From Croceibacterium_A sp044506565 (GTDB taxonomy: Bacteria; Pseudomonadota; Alphaproteobacteria; Sphingomonadales; Sphingomonadaceae): a stretch of DNA of 50,179 nucleotides. The notes beneath the pieces were generated by a model, which worked only from the letters and a program-made list of their open reading frames with translations, had not been told where the DNA came from and made no database searches. The stretch lies in NCBI GenBank assembly GCA_044506565.1, contig JBIQKN010000013.1, positions 1 through 50,179 of the forward strand. The letters run 5' to 3'. How positions within the stretch are numbered: the stretch's first letter is position 1; each line of letters starts with the position of its first letter. The position numbers and the translations under genes are program-made. Shown here in pieces: positions 15,630 through 23,803 of the stretch.

Positions 15630-16573
15630 ACGTCCTGATCCTCGGCGCCGGCGCGATGGGCTGCCTCTACGGCGCCGCGTTCCACCGTGCGGGCGCACAA
15701 GTCACGTTCGTCGACGTCAACCGCGAGCACGTCGAGGCGATCAATGCCCGCGGCCTCGAGCTCGAAACTCGCGCCGGCACCGAACTGCTGCCGATTCCCG
15801 CGCGGTTGCCGCAGGAAATCGCCGAGCCGGCCGACCTCGTGGTCGTGTTCACCAAGACCTTCCACACCGACGCGGCGATCGCGGGGATCAAGCCGGCGAT
15901 CGGCCAGCAGACCTGGCTGCTCAGCCTGCAGAACGGCCTCGGCAACGACCGGCGGCTGGCGGCGCATGCCTCCGAGGACCGCATCCTCGTCGGCTCGAGT
16001 TCGCTGCCGTCGGACCTCGTCGGCCCCGGCCGCGTGCGCAGCCACGGCGAGGGCGGCTCGAAGCTCTACCCGGCATTCGGCGGCGATCCTACATTCGCCC
16101 GCGAAGTCTGCGACCTGCTGACCGCCGGCGGCCTGCCCGCCGAGCTCGAGCCCGAGATCCACGTCGCGATCTGGTCGAAGGCGATCTTCAACGCGACGAT
16201 GAACCCGCTCTGCGCACTCACCCGCCGCACGCCGGGCTTCCTCGGCGCTCACGCCGAGAGCCGGGCGATGATCCGCACTTGCGTCGAAGAAGGCGTCGCG
16301 GTCGCCAACGCCAACGGCGTGCCGGTTCCGGCCCAGCCGATCCACGACCTGACCGAAATCTCGATGACCGACCATGCCGATCACGAGGCCTCAATGCTGC
16401 AGGACGTCAAGGCCGGCCGGCGCACCGAAGTCGACGCGATCAACGGCGCGATCGTCGAGGCCGGCAAGGCCGCCGGCGTGGCGGCGCCGGTGCTCGAGAC
16501 GCTGTGGCGGCTGGTCAAGCTCGAGGAAGCGAAGCTGGCGGAGGGCGAGGGGCCCTCATCCAACTCCGACTAG
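15626..16573 (+). CDS. Ketopantoate reductase family (2-dehydropantoate 2-reductase-like) oxidoreductase
   Basis: 315 residues. A Rossmann N-terminus (NVLILGAGAMGCLYG, GxGxxG at residues 7-12) is followed by VVVFTKTFHTDAA, SLQNGLGN, and a C-terminal domain with WSKAIFNATMNPLCALT, which holds the Lys and Asn expected in ApbA/PanE active sites, and SMLQDVKAGRRTEVDAINGAIV. It could be PanE in pantothenate synthesis or a relative acting on another 2-oxo acid. The last residues (GPSSNSD) and the stop codon are encoded by the left arm of a MITE-like element, so the original C-terminus was probably replaced by its insertion. Confidence 0.82.
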   Translation: MNVLILGAGAMGCLYGAAFHRAGAQVTFVDVNREHVEAINARGLELETRAGTELLPIPARLPQEIAEPADLVVVFTKTFHTDAAIAGIKPAIGQQTWLLSLQNGLGNDRRLAAHASEDRILVGSSSLPSDLVGPGRVRSHGEGGSKLYPAFGGDPTFAREVCDLLTAGGLPAELEPEIHVAIWSKAIFNATMNPLCALTRRTPGFLGAHAESRAMIRTCVEEGVAVANANGVPVPAQPIHDLTEISMTDHADHEASMLQDVKAGRRTEVDAINGAIVEAGKAAGVAAPVLETLWRLVKLEEAKLAEGEGPSSNSD

Positions 16574-16726
16574 GGCCCGCTTCGCGGACCCAAGTCTGCG
16601 TATCCTTCTCCCACAAGTGGGAGAAGGAGCACAGCGCTGACCGCAAGGCTTCTTCTCCCGTTGACGGGAGAAGGATACGGAGGCTTGGCAGCTTGCTGCC
16701 TAGCCGCAGTTGGATGAGGGCCCCTC
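16547..16726. mobile_element. MITE-like palindromic element, copy 1
   Basis: A 180-bp non-coding element with terminal inverted repeats: 16549-16565 (GGGGCCCTCATCCAACT) is matched perfectly by 16708-16724. Inside are two short palindromes, CTTCTCCCAC/GTGGGAGAAG (within 16603-16628) and CTTCTCCCGT/ACGGGAGAAG (16652-16673). Bases 16668-16724 are identical to 32391-32447 in the second copy. It carries no ORF, so any mobility would depend on a transposase elsewhere. It overlaps the 3' end of the ketopantoate reductase-like gene. Confidence 0.75.
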
Positions 16727-16799
16727 GCCCCTCCCTCCCCCTTCCCTTTTCGCCCCGCACCCCATAGCAGGACCGCAAAAGAGAACTCGGAGAGGCCCT

Positions 16800-17642
16800 G
16801 TGGCGCAGAACAACACCATCACCTTCTACGACCTCGCGCTGTCGACCGGCGCGACGATCAGTCCGTTCGTGTGGGCGACCAAATATGCGCTCAAGCACAA
16901 GGGGTTCGAACTCGACGTCGTGCCCGGCGGGTTCACCGGCATTCCCGAGCGGACCGGCGGCAAGACCGAGCGGCTGCCGGCGATCGTCGACGACGGCAAG
17001 TGGGTGCTCGATTCGTGGGGCATCGTCGAATACCTCGACGAGACCTACCCCGACCGGCCCGCTCTGATCCCGCACCCGAGCGTGGCGATCATGACCCGCG
17101 CGCTCGACGCGTGGTTCTGGCAGGTCGCCACCGGGCCGTGGATGCGCTGCAACTGCGTCAGCTACCGCGACCTCGCCAACCCCGAGGACCACGAATACAT
17201 CACCCATTCGCGCGAGAAGATGCTCGGCAAGACGCTGGAAGAGATGCAGCAGGGCTACGAGGACCGCCTGCCGCAGATCTCGGCCGCGCTCGAGCCGCTG
17301 CGGATCGCGCTGCGCGAGGCCGACTGGCTCGGCGGCGACGGGCCGAACTATGCCGACTACCGGATCATGGGCTCGATCCTGTTCACCGCCTCGGTGTGCC
17401 AGAACAGCCCGGTGCTCGCCGAAGACGATCCGCTGCGCCCGTGGATCGAGCGCTGCCTCGACCTCTACGGCGGGCTGGGCCGCCACCCGGGGCTGTTCCC
17501 GCTGTTCGGCCTCAAGCAGCGCGAGGGCGATCCGCCGCTGTTCGCGCCGCAGGGCCAGGGCGGCATCCACAAGCGCAACACCGGGCCGGAGTCGACGCGG
17601 GCCGAGACCCAGCGGATCACCGAGGGAATGGCGAAAGCCTGA
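16800..17642 (+). CDS. Glutathione S-transferase, LigE/beta-etherase-like
   Basis: 280 residues from GTG 16800, with GGAGAGG 3 nt upstream. The N-terminal thioredoxin-like domain reads NNTITFYDLALSTGATISPF followed by VWATKYALKHKGFELD, then VVPGGFTGI-x-ERTGGKTERLP and WVLDSWGIVEYLDETYPDRP. The C-terminal domain has GPWMRC, ADWLGGDGPNYADY and DLYGGLGRHPGLFPLFGLK. These blocks resemble the glutathione-dependent beta-aryl ether cleaving enzymes LigE/LigP of lignin-degrading sphingomonads more closely than generic GSTs, judged from memory. Activity on aryl ethers is not proven. The stop codon overlaps the next start by 1 bp (TGATG), putting it in an operon with glycerate-metabolism genes. Confidence 0.8.
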   Translation: MAQNNTITFYDLALSTGATISPFVWATKYALKHKGFELDVVPGGFTGIPERTGGKTERLPAIVDDGKWVLDSWGIVEYLDETYPDRPALIPHPSVAIMTRALDAWFWQVATGPWMRCNCVSYRDLANPEDHEYITHSREKMLGKTLEEMQQGYEDRLPQISAALEPLRIALREADWLGGDGPNYADYRIMGSILFTASVCQNSPVLAEDDPLRPWIERCLDLYGGLGRHPGLFPLFGLKQREGDPPLFAPQGQGGIHKRNTGPESTRAETQRITEGMAKA

Positions 17643-18601
17643 TGCGGGTCCTGGTGACCCGGCGCTGGCCGGCGGAAGTCGAGCGGGCGCTGCAGGACAG
17701 GTTCGAGGTCGTCCTCAACGACGCCGACCGGCCGCTGAGCCAGGCCGAGCTGGCCGCGGCGATGAGCGAATTCGACGTTCTGTGCCCGACGGTGTCGGAC
17801 CGGATCGACGCCGAGGTCATCGCCGGCGGCGACCGCGTCAGGTTGATCGCCAACTACGGCGTCGGCTTCGACCACATCGACCTCGCGGCGGCGAAGGCGA
17901 AAGGCATCGCGGTCAGCAACACCCCGGGCGTGCTCACCGACGCCACCGCCGACATCGCGATGACCCTGCTGCTGATGGCAGCCCGGCGCGCCGGCGAGGG
18001 CGAGCGTGAACTGCGCGACGGGCGCTGGACCGGTTGGCGCCCGACGCACCTGATCGGTGCCGCGATAGCGGGCAAGGTGCTCGGCCTCGTCGGCATGGGC
18101 CGGATCGCCATCGCCACGGCCCGGCGCGCGAAGCACGGGTTCGGGATGAAGATCGCCTATTACGGCCGGCGCGAATGCGATCCTGCCGTGGCGGCGGAAC
18201 TCGAGGCCGAACGCTGCGAATCGCTCTACGATCTGCTGCGCACCGCCGACTTCGTCTCGCTGCACGTTCCGGGCGGTGCCGAGACCGCCAACATGATGGA
18301 CGCCGCGGCCTTCGCCGAGATGAAGCCCGGCAGCTACCTGATCAACACCGCGCGCGGCGGAATCCTCGACCACGCCGCGCTCGCCGAAGCGCTCGGGCGA
18401 GGCCACCTCGCCGGTGCCGGGCTCGACGTCTACCCGCATGAGCCCCAGGTGCCCGAGGCCCTGCTGGGGTTCGAGAACGTCGTGCTCCTGCCGCACCTCG
18501 GCAGCGCCAACGCGGAGACGCGCATCGCGATGGGGGTGAAGGCGCTGGCCAACGTCGAGGCGTTCGCGAAAGGCGAGCCGCTGCCCGACCGGATCGCATG
18601 A
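17642..18601 (+). CDS. D-2-hydroxyacid dehydrogenase (glyoxylate/hydroxypyruvate reductase type)
   Basis: 319 residues. NAD(P)-dependent reduction of 2-oxo acids such as glyoxylate or hydroxypyruvate is the expected activity. The sequence shows IANYGVGFDHIDL, GVLTDATADIAMTLLL, the nucleotide-binding loop GLVGMGRIA, and the catalytic residues of the family: Arg in NTARGG, Glu in DVYPHEP and His in LPHLGSA. The next gene is glycerate kinase, overlapping by ATGA. The pair would convert hydroxypyruvate or tartronate-derived intermediates to D-glycerate and then to a phosphoglycerate, which favours a GhrB/GyaR-like role. Confidence 0.9.
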   Translation: MRVLVTRRWPAEVERALQDRFEVVLNDADRPLSQAELAAAMSEFDVLCPTVSDRIDAEVIAGGDRVRLIANYGVGFDHIDLAAAKAKGIAVSNTPGVLTDATADIAMTLLLMAARRAGEGERELRDGRWTGWRPTHLIGAAIAGKVLGLVGMGRIAIATARRAKHGFGMKIAYYGRRECDPAVAAELEAERCESLYDLLRTADFVSLHVPGGAETANMMDAAAFAEMKPGSYLINTARGGILDHAALAEALGRGHLAGAGLDVYPHEPQVPEALLGFENVVLLPHLGSANAETRIAMGVKALANVEAFAKGEPLPDRIA

Positions 18602-19443
18602 GCACCGCCATCGCCAACCTGATTGCGGCCGAGGGGCTGCCCGAAGACTACCGCGCGGTCGTCGACCGGCACTGGCGCCCGATCGCCGACACGATCGCCG
18701 ACCTGTGGTTCGACAAGGGCAAGGTGGTGGTCGGGATCAGCGGCGCCCAGGGTTCAGGCAAGACCACGCTTTGCCGGTTCCTCGAAACGCTGCTGATCGA
18801 GCACAACCTGCGCACGGTGACGCTGTCGCTCGACGACCTCTACCTGACCCGCGCCGAACGCGCCGCCCTGTCCGCGGACAAGCACCCGCTGTTCGTCACC
18901 CGCGGCGTGCCCGGCACCCACGACATCGCGCTCGGCGAAACGATCCTCGACGACCTGCTGGCCGGACGAACCGCCGCGCTCCCGCGGTTCGACAAGGCGA
19001 CCGACGACCGCGCACCGATGCGGCGGATCGTCGAGCCGCCGATCGACGTCGTCCTGCTCGAAGGCTGGTGTGTCGGCGCCGTTCCGCAACCGGCGGAAGC
19101 CCTCGCCGAGCCGGTCAATGCGCTCGAGCGCGACGCGGACCCCGACGGCGTTTGGCGGAGCGAGGTCAACCGCCGGCTGGCGACCGATTACGCCGGGCTA
19201 TTCGGGCGGCTCGACCTGCTGGTCATGCTCAAGGTCGCCGATTTCGACGCGGTTCGCGCCAACCGCCTGCTGCAGGAACAGAAGCTTGCCGCGTCGCACC
19301 CGGAGGGATCCGCGATCATGGACGAGGCGGCGCTCGACCGCTTCCTGATGCACTACGAGCGGCTGACCCGGTGGATGCTCGAAGAGATGCCCGGTCGGGC
19401 GGAGGTGACGATCGAGATCGGAGCGAACCAGAGACCCCTCTGA
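18598..19443 (+). CDS. D-glycerate kinase, P-loop (GLYK-like) type
   Basis: 281 residues with a Walker A loop GAQGSGKTT (residues 49-57), a Walker-B-like SLDDLYLT, DKHPLFVTRGVPGTHD, PRFDKATDDRAP and VLLEGWCVGA. These are the landmarks of the plant/fungal GLYK and bacterial relatives in the phosphoribulokinase/uridine kinase-like fold, which make 3-phosphoglycerate from D-glycerate. The start ATG overlaps the previous stop codon. The assignment is strengthened by the preceding hydroxyacid dehydrogenase. Cytoplasmic; length is normal. Confidence 0.88.
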   Translation: MSTAIANLIAAEGLPEDYRAVVDRHWRPIADTIADLWFDKGKVVVGISGAQGSGKTTLCRFLETLLIEHNLRTVTLSLDDLYLTRAERAALSADKHPLFVTRGVPGTHDIALGETILDDLLAGRTAALPRFDKATDDRAPMRRIVEPPIDVVLLEGWCVGAVPQPAEALAEPVNALERDADPDGVWRSEVNRRLATDYAGLFGRLDLLVMLKVADFDAVRANRLLQEQKLAASHPEGSAIMDEAALDRFLMHYERLTRWMLEEMPGRAEVTIEIGANQRPL

Positions 19444-19505
19444 TCCTGCCCTGCCCGCCCGGTCATGTCGGACTTGCGCGATGGGAGTGACAATTGGTTA
19501 GCTTG

Positions 19506-19525
19506 TGAACCGTTCAGGATTGAAC
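19506..19525. promoter_or_regulatory. Candidate operator upstream of the first quinoprotein gene
   Basis: Three half-sites are arranged TGAAC-C-GTTCA-GGAT-TGAAC. The first two form a perfect 11-bp palindrome, and the second and third form another inverted pair. The site is 62 bp before the start codon. No other copy was found by eye, so the regulator is unknown. Confidence 0.35.
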
Positions 19526-19586
19526 GATTTGCGGTCCCGCGCAGGCTGCGTTAGGTGACGGCGAAACGGCACGAGAAAGGATTCCG

Positions 19587-21530
19587 ATGCGCAAGTCGAT
19601 CGCCCTGCTGTTGGCCGCCGCGGCCCTGGTCCCGGCGCAGGCGAAAACCGACGCGGTGCAGGTCGATCCCGCGGACTGGCCGCGATACGCGCGGGACCTC
19701 GGCGGGCAGCGCTTCTCGCCGCTCGACGAAATCAACCGCGGCAACGTCGAGAACCTCGACCAGGCCTGGAGCTTCCGCCTGCGCCCCGAGGGCGGCGCCG
19801 GCATCCTCGGCGGGACGGTGCCGATCGTCATCGACGGGATCATGTACCTGCCGCTCGGCAACGCCGTCGTCGCGCTCGAGGCGCATACCGGCAAGGAGCT
19901 GTGGCGGCACCCGATCGAAGGCACGATCCGCCGCAGCGTGACCTGGTGGGCGGGTGACGGCACGATCGCGCCGCGGCTGTTCTACAACACCGGCAGCAAG
20001 ATCACCGCGCTCGTCGCCGCGACGGGCGAAGTCGACACCGCCTTCGGGCAAGGCGGCTCGATCACGATCGAGGGCACGCCGTACGGCTACCCGCCGACGA
20101 TCTACAAGAACGTAATGGTGATCGGCGCGACGACCGCCGAGATGCCGCGCGGCCCGAGCGGCAACAGCCGGGCCTACGATGCGCGCACCGGCGAGAAGCT
20201 GTGGGAATTCAATACCGTGCCCCAGCCCGGCGAAGTCGGGCACGAGAGCTGGATAGGCGACGGCTGGCAGAACCGCTCGGGTACCAACATGTGGATCTGG
20301 TACACCACGGCCGATCCCGAGACCGACACGATCTACATGACGATCGGCAGCCCCTCGCCCAACTACTACGGCGGCGACCGCCCCGGGAACAACCTGTTCG
20401 GCAACTCGCTGGTCGCGGTCGATGCCGAGACCGGCAAGTACAAGTGGCACTTCCAGACCATCCACCACGACCTGTGGGACTGGGACCTGCCGGCGCCGCC
20501 GGTGATGGTTGACGTGACCAAGGACGGGAAGCGCATCCCGGCGCTGGCGCTGACCGGCAAGCCGGGGCTGATGTACATCCTCAACCGCGAAACCGGCGAG
20601 CCCGTCCACGGCGTCGAGGAGCGGCCGGTCGCCAGCGCCGACGTGCCCGGCGAATGGTACAGCCCGACCCAGCCGTTCCCGGTCAAGCCTGAGCAGCTCA
20701 ACCGCGGCGTGTGGACGCCCGACGACGTGGTCACGGTCGACGACACCACGCCCGAGCACGTCGCGGCCTGCCGCGCGCTGCTCGATTCCTACGGCGGCAC
20801 GTTCTTCAACCAGGGATCGTTCACCCCGTTCTTCCTCCACGAAGAGGGCGATCCGCCGAAGGCCTCGATCAACATGCCCCACAACGGCGGATCGAACTGG
20901 GGCGGCAGCGCGGTCGATCCAACGCGTGGAGTGATCTTCGTCAACACCAGCGAGAGCGGCTCGATCGGCTGGATCGAAAAGCGCAATCCCGATGGCGACT
21001 ACGGCCGCGGCACCGCCAATTCCAACCAGCTCTACGACCGCGGCAGCCTGCAGGGCCCGGGCGCCTATTCGTCGTTCAGCGCCAGCTTCACGACCGAGGA
21101 CGGCCGGACCGTGACCCTTCCGTGCATCCGGCCGCCGTGGGGCCGACTGCTGGCGGTCGACGGCAACAGCGGCGAGATCCTCTGGGCCAGCCGACTCGGG
21201 ATCACCGAGGAGCTGCCGGGGCGCAAGAAGGATACGGGCTCCAACAACACCTTCGGCGGCCCGATCGTCACCGCCGGCGGGCTGGTGTTCATCGGCGCCA
21301 CCGCAGATCGCTACTTCCGCGCGTTCGACGCGACCAACGGCGACATCCTGTGGGAACAGCAACTCGACTACGCGCCGATGACGGTGCCGGTCAGCTATCG
21401 CGGCAAGAACGGCAAGCAGTATATTGCGGTGGTCGCGGCCGGTTCGGGCTTCGGCGGGCCGCCGCTGCGCGGTCCCGACGGACGGCCGCTCAACAACGAA
21501 TCGGTGATCGCGTTCGCGCTGCCGGATTGA
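19587..21530 (+). CDS. Secreted PQQ-dependent quinoprotein dehydrogenase (glucose-dehydrogenase-like), no. 1
   Basis: 647 residues with a signal peptide (about residues 1-19, ending VPAQA) and no further membrane span, so it is a soluble periplasmic eight-bladed propeller. It opens like the soluble part of membrane glucose dehydrogenase: WPRYARDLGGQRFSPLDEIN then NVENLDQAW. The active-site block HHDLWDWDLP carries Asp298, followed exactly 27 residues later by Lys325, the same spacing as Asp466/Lys493 of E. coli Gcd as I recall it. W-motif repeats such as GEILWASR and GDILWEQQ continue to a GKQYIAVVAAG end. Electrons should go to a cytochrome or quinone. The substrate is unknown. A VOC gene follows after 11 bp. 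Confidence 0.87.
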   Translation: MRKSIALLLAAAALVPAQAKTDAVQVDPADWPRYARDLGGQRFSPLDEINRGNVENLDQAWSFRLRPEGGAGILGGTVPIVIDGIMYLPLGNAVVALEAHTGKELWRHPIEGTIRRSVTWWAGDGTIAPRLFYNTGSKITALVAATGEVDTAFGQGGSITIEGTPYGYPPTIYKNVMVIGATTAEMPRGPSGNSRAYDARTGEKLWEFNTVPQPGEVGHESWIGDGWQNRSGTNMWIWYTTADPETDTIYMTIGSPSPNYYGGDRPGNNLFGNSLVAVDAETGKYKWHFQTIHHDLWDWDLPAPPVMVDVTKDGKRIPALALTGKPGLMYILNRETGEPVHGVEERPVASADVPGEWYSPTQPFPVKPEQLNRGVWTPDDVVTVDDTTPEHVAACRALLDSYGGTFFNQGSFTPFFLHEEGDPPKASINMPHNGGSNWGGSAVDPTRGVIFVNTSESGSIGWIEKRNPDGDYGRGTANSNQLYDRGSLQGPGAYSSFSASFTTEDGRTVTLPCIRPPWGRLLAVDGNSGEILWASRLGITEELPGRKKDTGSNNTFGGPIVTAGGLVFIGATADRYFRAFDATNGDILWEQQLDYAPMTVPVSYRGKNGKQYIAVVAAGSGFGGPPLRGPDGRPLNNESVIAFALPD

Positions 21531-21541
21531 GGAGAGGACAG

Positions 21542-22537
21542 ATGGGACGCACATTCACGATCCTGCTCGGGACCGCGGCGCTGGCGCTGGCCGCTCCGGC
21601 CGCGGCGCAGGAGACGATCACCACCCCCGAGGGCGCGCAGATGAGCGTCGCGTCGGATCTCGCCTACAAGCCGGGCGAGCTGACCGAGGCGCAGTTGAGC
21701 TCCTCGACGCGCGACCTGTTCGTGCAGGATTCGATGAACGTCTTCCGCCGCTTCCCGCGCGAGAAGACCGAGGAGATGGTCCGGTTCTACACCGAGGCGC
21801 TGGCGCTTCGCTCGCTGAGCCCGATCCAGCTGACCTCGACCCAGCAGATGATCCTTACCGGGGTCGGCAGCGGGCAGATCAAGCTTTCGGCCGGCCAGCA
21901 GGGCGACCGCAAGTACGACCTCGAGGGCGGCTATCGCGGCGGCACGGGCATCCGCTTCCTGCTGCTCTCGTACCCCGATCACGAAGTCGTCAAGCAGCGC
22001 TTCCGCGAGGCCGGCTTCGCCGAGCCCGAGTTCGTCGAGCGCAGTGACGGGTTCCGCCAGGCGCTGGTCAGGGATCCAGGCGGGTTCGACATCGTGATCC
22101 TGACCCGCCCCGGGGTGCAGGATCACTCCGACGGCGGCGTCGGAGTGGGCATCGCGGTGTCCGATCTCGAGCGGAGCCGCGCGTTCTATCGCGAGTTCGT
22201 CGGACTCGACGAGCTCGAGCCCGTCGCCGCGCCGGTGCTCGGGACGACGCTCTATCCTTACCGCCACAAGGAGACGACGCTGTTCCTCTACGAGGCGATG
22301 GGCAAAGGCGTCGACAACGGCAGCGCGGGGATCCAGTACGTCGTCAGCGACACGCCGATGGTGGACGCCAAGGCGAAGCACCGCGGCGGGATCGCCGTGG
22401 AAACCCCGCTCAACAAGCTCGCCGGATTCGATCTGGTGACCGTGTGGCTCAACGACCCCGACGGCGTGACCAACTATTTCGCCCAGGTCGGCCCGAATAG
22501 CCGCACCGCGCAGCAGGCGCGGGCCGGCGGGGATTAG
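21542..22537 (+). CDS. Exported two-domain VOC (glyoxalase/bleomycin-resistance-type) protein
   Basis: 331 residues. The signal peptide is about residues 1-23 (LAAPAAAQ), so the protein is probably periplasmic, which is unusual for the vicinal-oxygen-chelate superfamily. Two VOC-like halves can be seen. The first has VRFYTEALALRS, the segment GTGIRFLLLSYPD and VRDPGGFDIVIL. The second has GVGIAVSDLERSRAFYREFVGLDE, TTLFLYEAMG and VWLNDPDGVTNYFAQV. Metal ligands are not securely assigned. It lies in the same transcription unit as quinoprotein no. 1, which suggests action on the same compound or its oxidation product. Confidence 0.78.
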   Translation: MGRTFTILLGTAALALAAPAAAQETITTPEGAQMSVASDLAYKPGELTEAQLSSSTRDLFVQDSMNVFRRFPREKTEEMVRFYTEALALRSLSPIQLTSTQQMILTGVGSGQIKLSAGQQGDRKYDLEGGYRGGTGIRFLLLSYPDHEVVKQRFREAGFAEPEFVERSDGFRQALVRDPGGFDIVILTRPGVQDHSDGGVGVGIAVSDLERSRAFYREFVGLDELEPVAAPVLGTTLYPYRHKETTLFLYEAMGKGVDNGSAGIQYVVSDTPMVDAKAKHRGGIAVETPLNKLAGFDLVTVWLNDPDGVTNYFAQVGPNSRTAQQARAGGD

Positions 22538-22549
22538 TGACGAGAAGGC

Positions 22550-22668
22550 CCTGATCCCACTCCGGCCAGGGCCTGCTTCGCAGACCCTGGTCCGGCGGGA
22601 AAAGGATGGCGCAGCTTGGCGCCGTCAGGCGCCTGGCGTAGCTTGGATGCGGGGCTCCGCCCCTACTT
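22550..22668. repeat. Degenerate relative of the MITE-like palindromic element
   Basis: The sequence has inverted pieces CCAGGGCCTG/CAGACCCTGG and GGCGCAGCTTGGCGCC, and ends TAGCTTGGATGCGGGGCTCCGCCCC-like, reminiscent of the right arm of copies 1 and 2. It lies at the convergent 3' ends of the VOC and cytochrome genes. The similarity is partial. Confidence 0.4.
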
Positions 22669-23028
22669 CTTCACCTGCACGATATAGCTGGCGAGCAGGT
22701 CGATATCCTCCTCGCCGAGCCAGCCGAAGCTCGGCATCGCGCCCTGGCCGTTGGTCACGATGTTGACCACGTGGCCCTTGTCGAGCGCGGCGTTGCCGTC
22801 GAACGCAGGCCCGATCGAGCCGGCTGCGTTGGCGTCGGCGAGCGCATGACAGGCATTGCAGCCGTTGTCGGTGAACATCTGGCGGCCCTTGGCGACCTGC
22901 TCCTCGGTGAGCGCGGCCGACGGGTCCTCGGCGGTGGCGAAGGCGCTCGCCACGGGAACGCCGACCAGCGCCAGCGCCAGGGCGCCGAGCGCCGCCTTGC
23001 TTCCGAACTTCGAACCGAATCGTGCCAT
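22663..23028 (-). CDS. Small secreted class-I c-type cytochrome
   Basis: 121 residues with a signal peptide (about residues 1-28). The single heme-binding site CNACH is at residues 57-61 and a likely axial Met lies in GAMPSFGWL, followed by DIDLLASYI, the usual C-terminal helix. It is of a size suited to shuttling electrons from quinoproteins to an oxidase in the periplasm. ATG 23028 has GGAAGG about 9 nt upstream; an in-frame upstream extension lacks a signal-like start. It is transcribed divergently from the next cytochrome gene, with the 37-bp operator-like element between them. Confidence 0.87.
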   Translation of the reverse strand: MARFGSKFGSKAALGALALALVGVPVASAFATAEDPSAALTEEQVAKGRQMFTDNGCNACHALADANAAGSIGPAFDGNAALDKGHVVNIVTNGQGAMPSFGWLGEEDIDLLASYIVQVKK

Positions 23029-23130
23029 TCGCAGACCACCTTCCAACTTGTTTGTCGCGGTGGCCCACCGGACCGATCCGCCTTCCCGAGGTTGTAAGGC
23101 GCGGGCCTTTACCGGAGATTTATGAGACCG

Positions 23131-23156
23131 ACAAGTTTCGGACATAGTCAACTTGT
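23131..23156. promoter_or_regulatory. Inverted repeat ACAAGTT-N12-AACTTGT
   Basis: A perfect 7-bp inverted repeat with a 12-bp gap lies in the divergent region between two cytochrome genes. Its right half is part of GTCAACTTGT, which recurs exactly at 33963-33972 before quinoprotein no. 4 and nearly at 25138 before no. 2. On the minus strand it contains TTGAC and could also be a -35 box for the cytochrome gene. Confidence 0.35.
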
Positions 23157-23188
23157 GCCATGGCTCGCCAGGCGGCGGGAAGGTGGTT

Positions 23189-23225
23189 GTAACCCGGCGT
23201 AACCGCGCCCGTTACGGTTATTTAC
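23189..23225. promoter_or_regulatory. 37-bp four-half-site operator candidate, site A
   Basis: Half-sites GTAAC (23189), GTAAC (23199), GTTAC (23211) and TTTAC (23221). The two left halves are 10 bp apart, the two right halves are 10 bp apart, and the centre GTAACCGCGCCCGTTAC is palindromic. Site B at 33650 has the same architecture to the base. It sits between two divergent cytochrome genes. Confidence 0.6.
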
Positions 23226-23305
23226 TCGGCAAGCGGCCCGCTCGCGGGCACGAAGGCAAGCTGCTAAGGCGCCGCCACGGATAGACAGACTCGGGAGCTG
23301 GACGA

Positions 23306-23803
23306 ATGAAAAGGACCTTGATCGCAGGCGCCGCGCTGACGCTGCTGTCCGCTTGCGGAGGCGGTGCCGATGCGCCCGAAAAGACCGTCCAGCAATTCAT
23401 GGCCGAGGACGTCCAGCCCACCGCCGACGTCTACTGGGGCGCGGTCCGTTACGAGAGCGTGCTGGTCGACGGCGAACCCGTCGAGCGAGACATCCGGCCG
23501 GAAACCGACGAGGACTGGGCCCGGATCAAGCAGGCCGCCGCCAAACTGGGCGAGTTCGGCACCGAGTTGCAGACCCCCGGCTACGCCGAGGGGCGCGGCG
23601 AGGACTGGCTGCAGTTCGCCGCCTCGCTGGTCGAGGTCAGCGCGCTGGCCGAGCAGGCAGCCGACGAGAAGGACGTCGACAAGGTCTTCGAGGTCGGCGG
23701 CACCGTCTTCAGCGTCTGCAAGGCATGCCACGACGTCTACCCGCCGGCCGAGGGCGTGCCGGAGTCGCGGCCGGGCGACCTGGAGGCCGACGCTGCCGGA
23801 TAG
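23306..23803 (+). CDS. c-type cytochrome lipoprotein with C-terminal heme site
   Basis: 165 residues. The lipobox LLSAC puts the modified Cys at residue 17. The middle of the protein is helical, and the only heme motif, CKACH, is near the C-terminus (residues 138-142). This resembles the layout of cytochrome c' type four-helix proteins, in which the heme site lies in the last helix. A lipid anchor would hold it at the membrane face in the periplasm. The short Pro/Glu-rich tail after the heme site has no match I recognise. It is the first gene of an operon with a HupE-like protein and a membrane-anchored protein. Confidence 0.8.
   Translation: MKRTLIAGAALTLLSACGGGADAPEKTVQQFMAEDVQPTADVYWGAVRYESVLVDGEPVERDIRPETDEDWARIKQAAAKLGEFGTELQTPGYAEGRGEDWLQFAASLVEVSALAEQAADEKDVDKVFEVGGTVFSVCKACHDVYPPAEGVPESRPGDLEADAAG

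Noticed and set aside
19551..21554. Open minus-strand frame of about 660 codons opposite quinoprotein no. 1
   Set aside because: Same antisense effect; the plus strand carries the PQQ-enzyme motifs.
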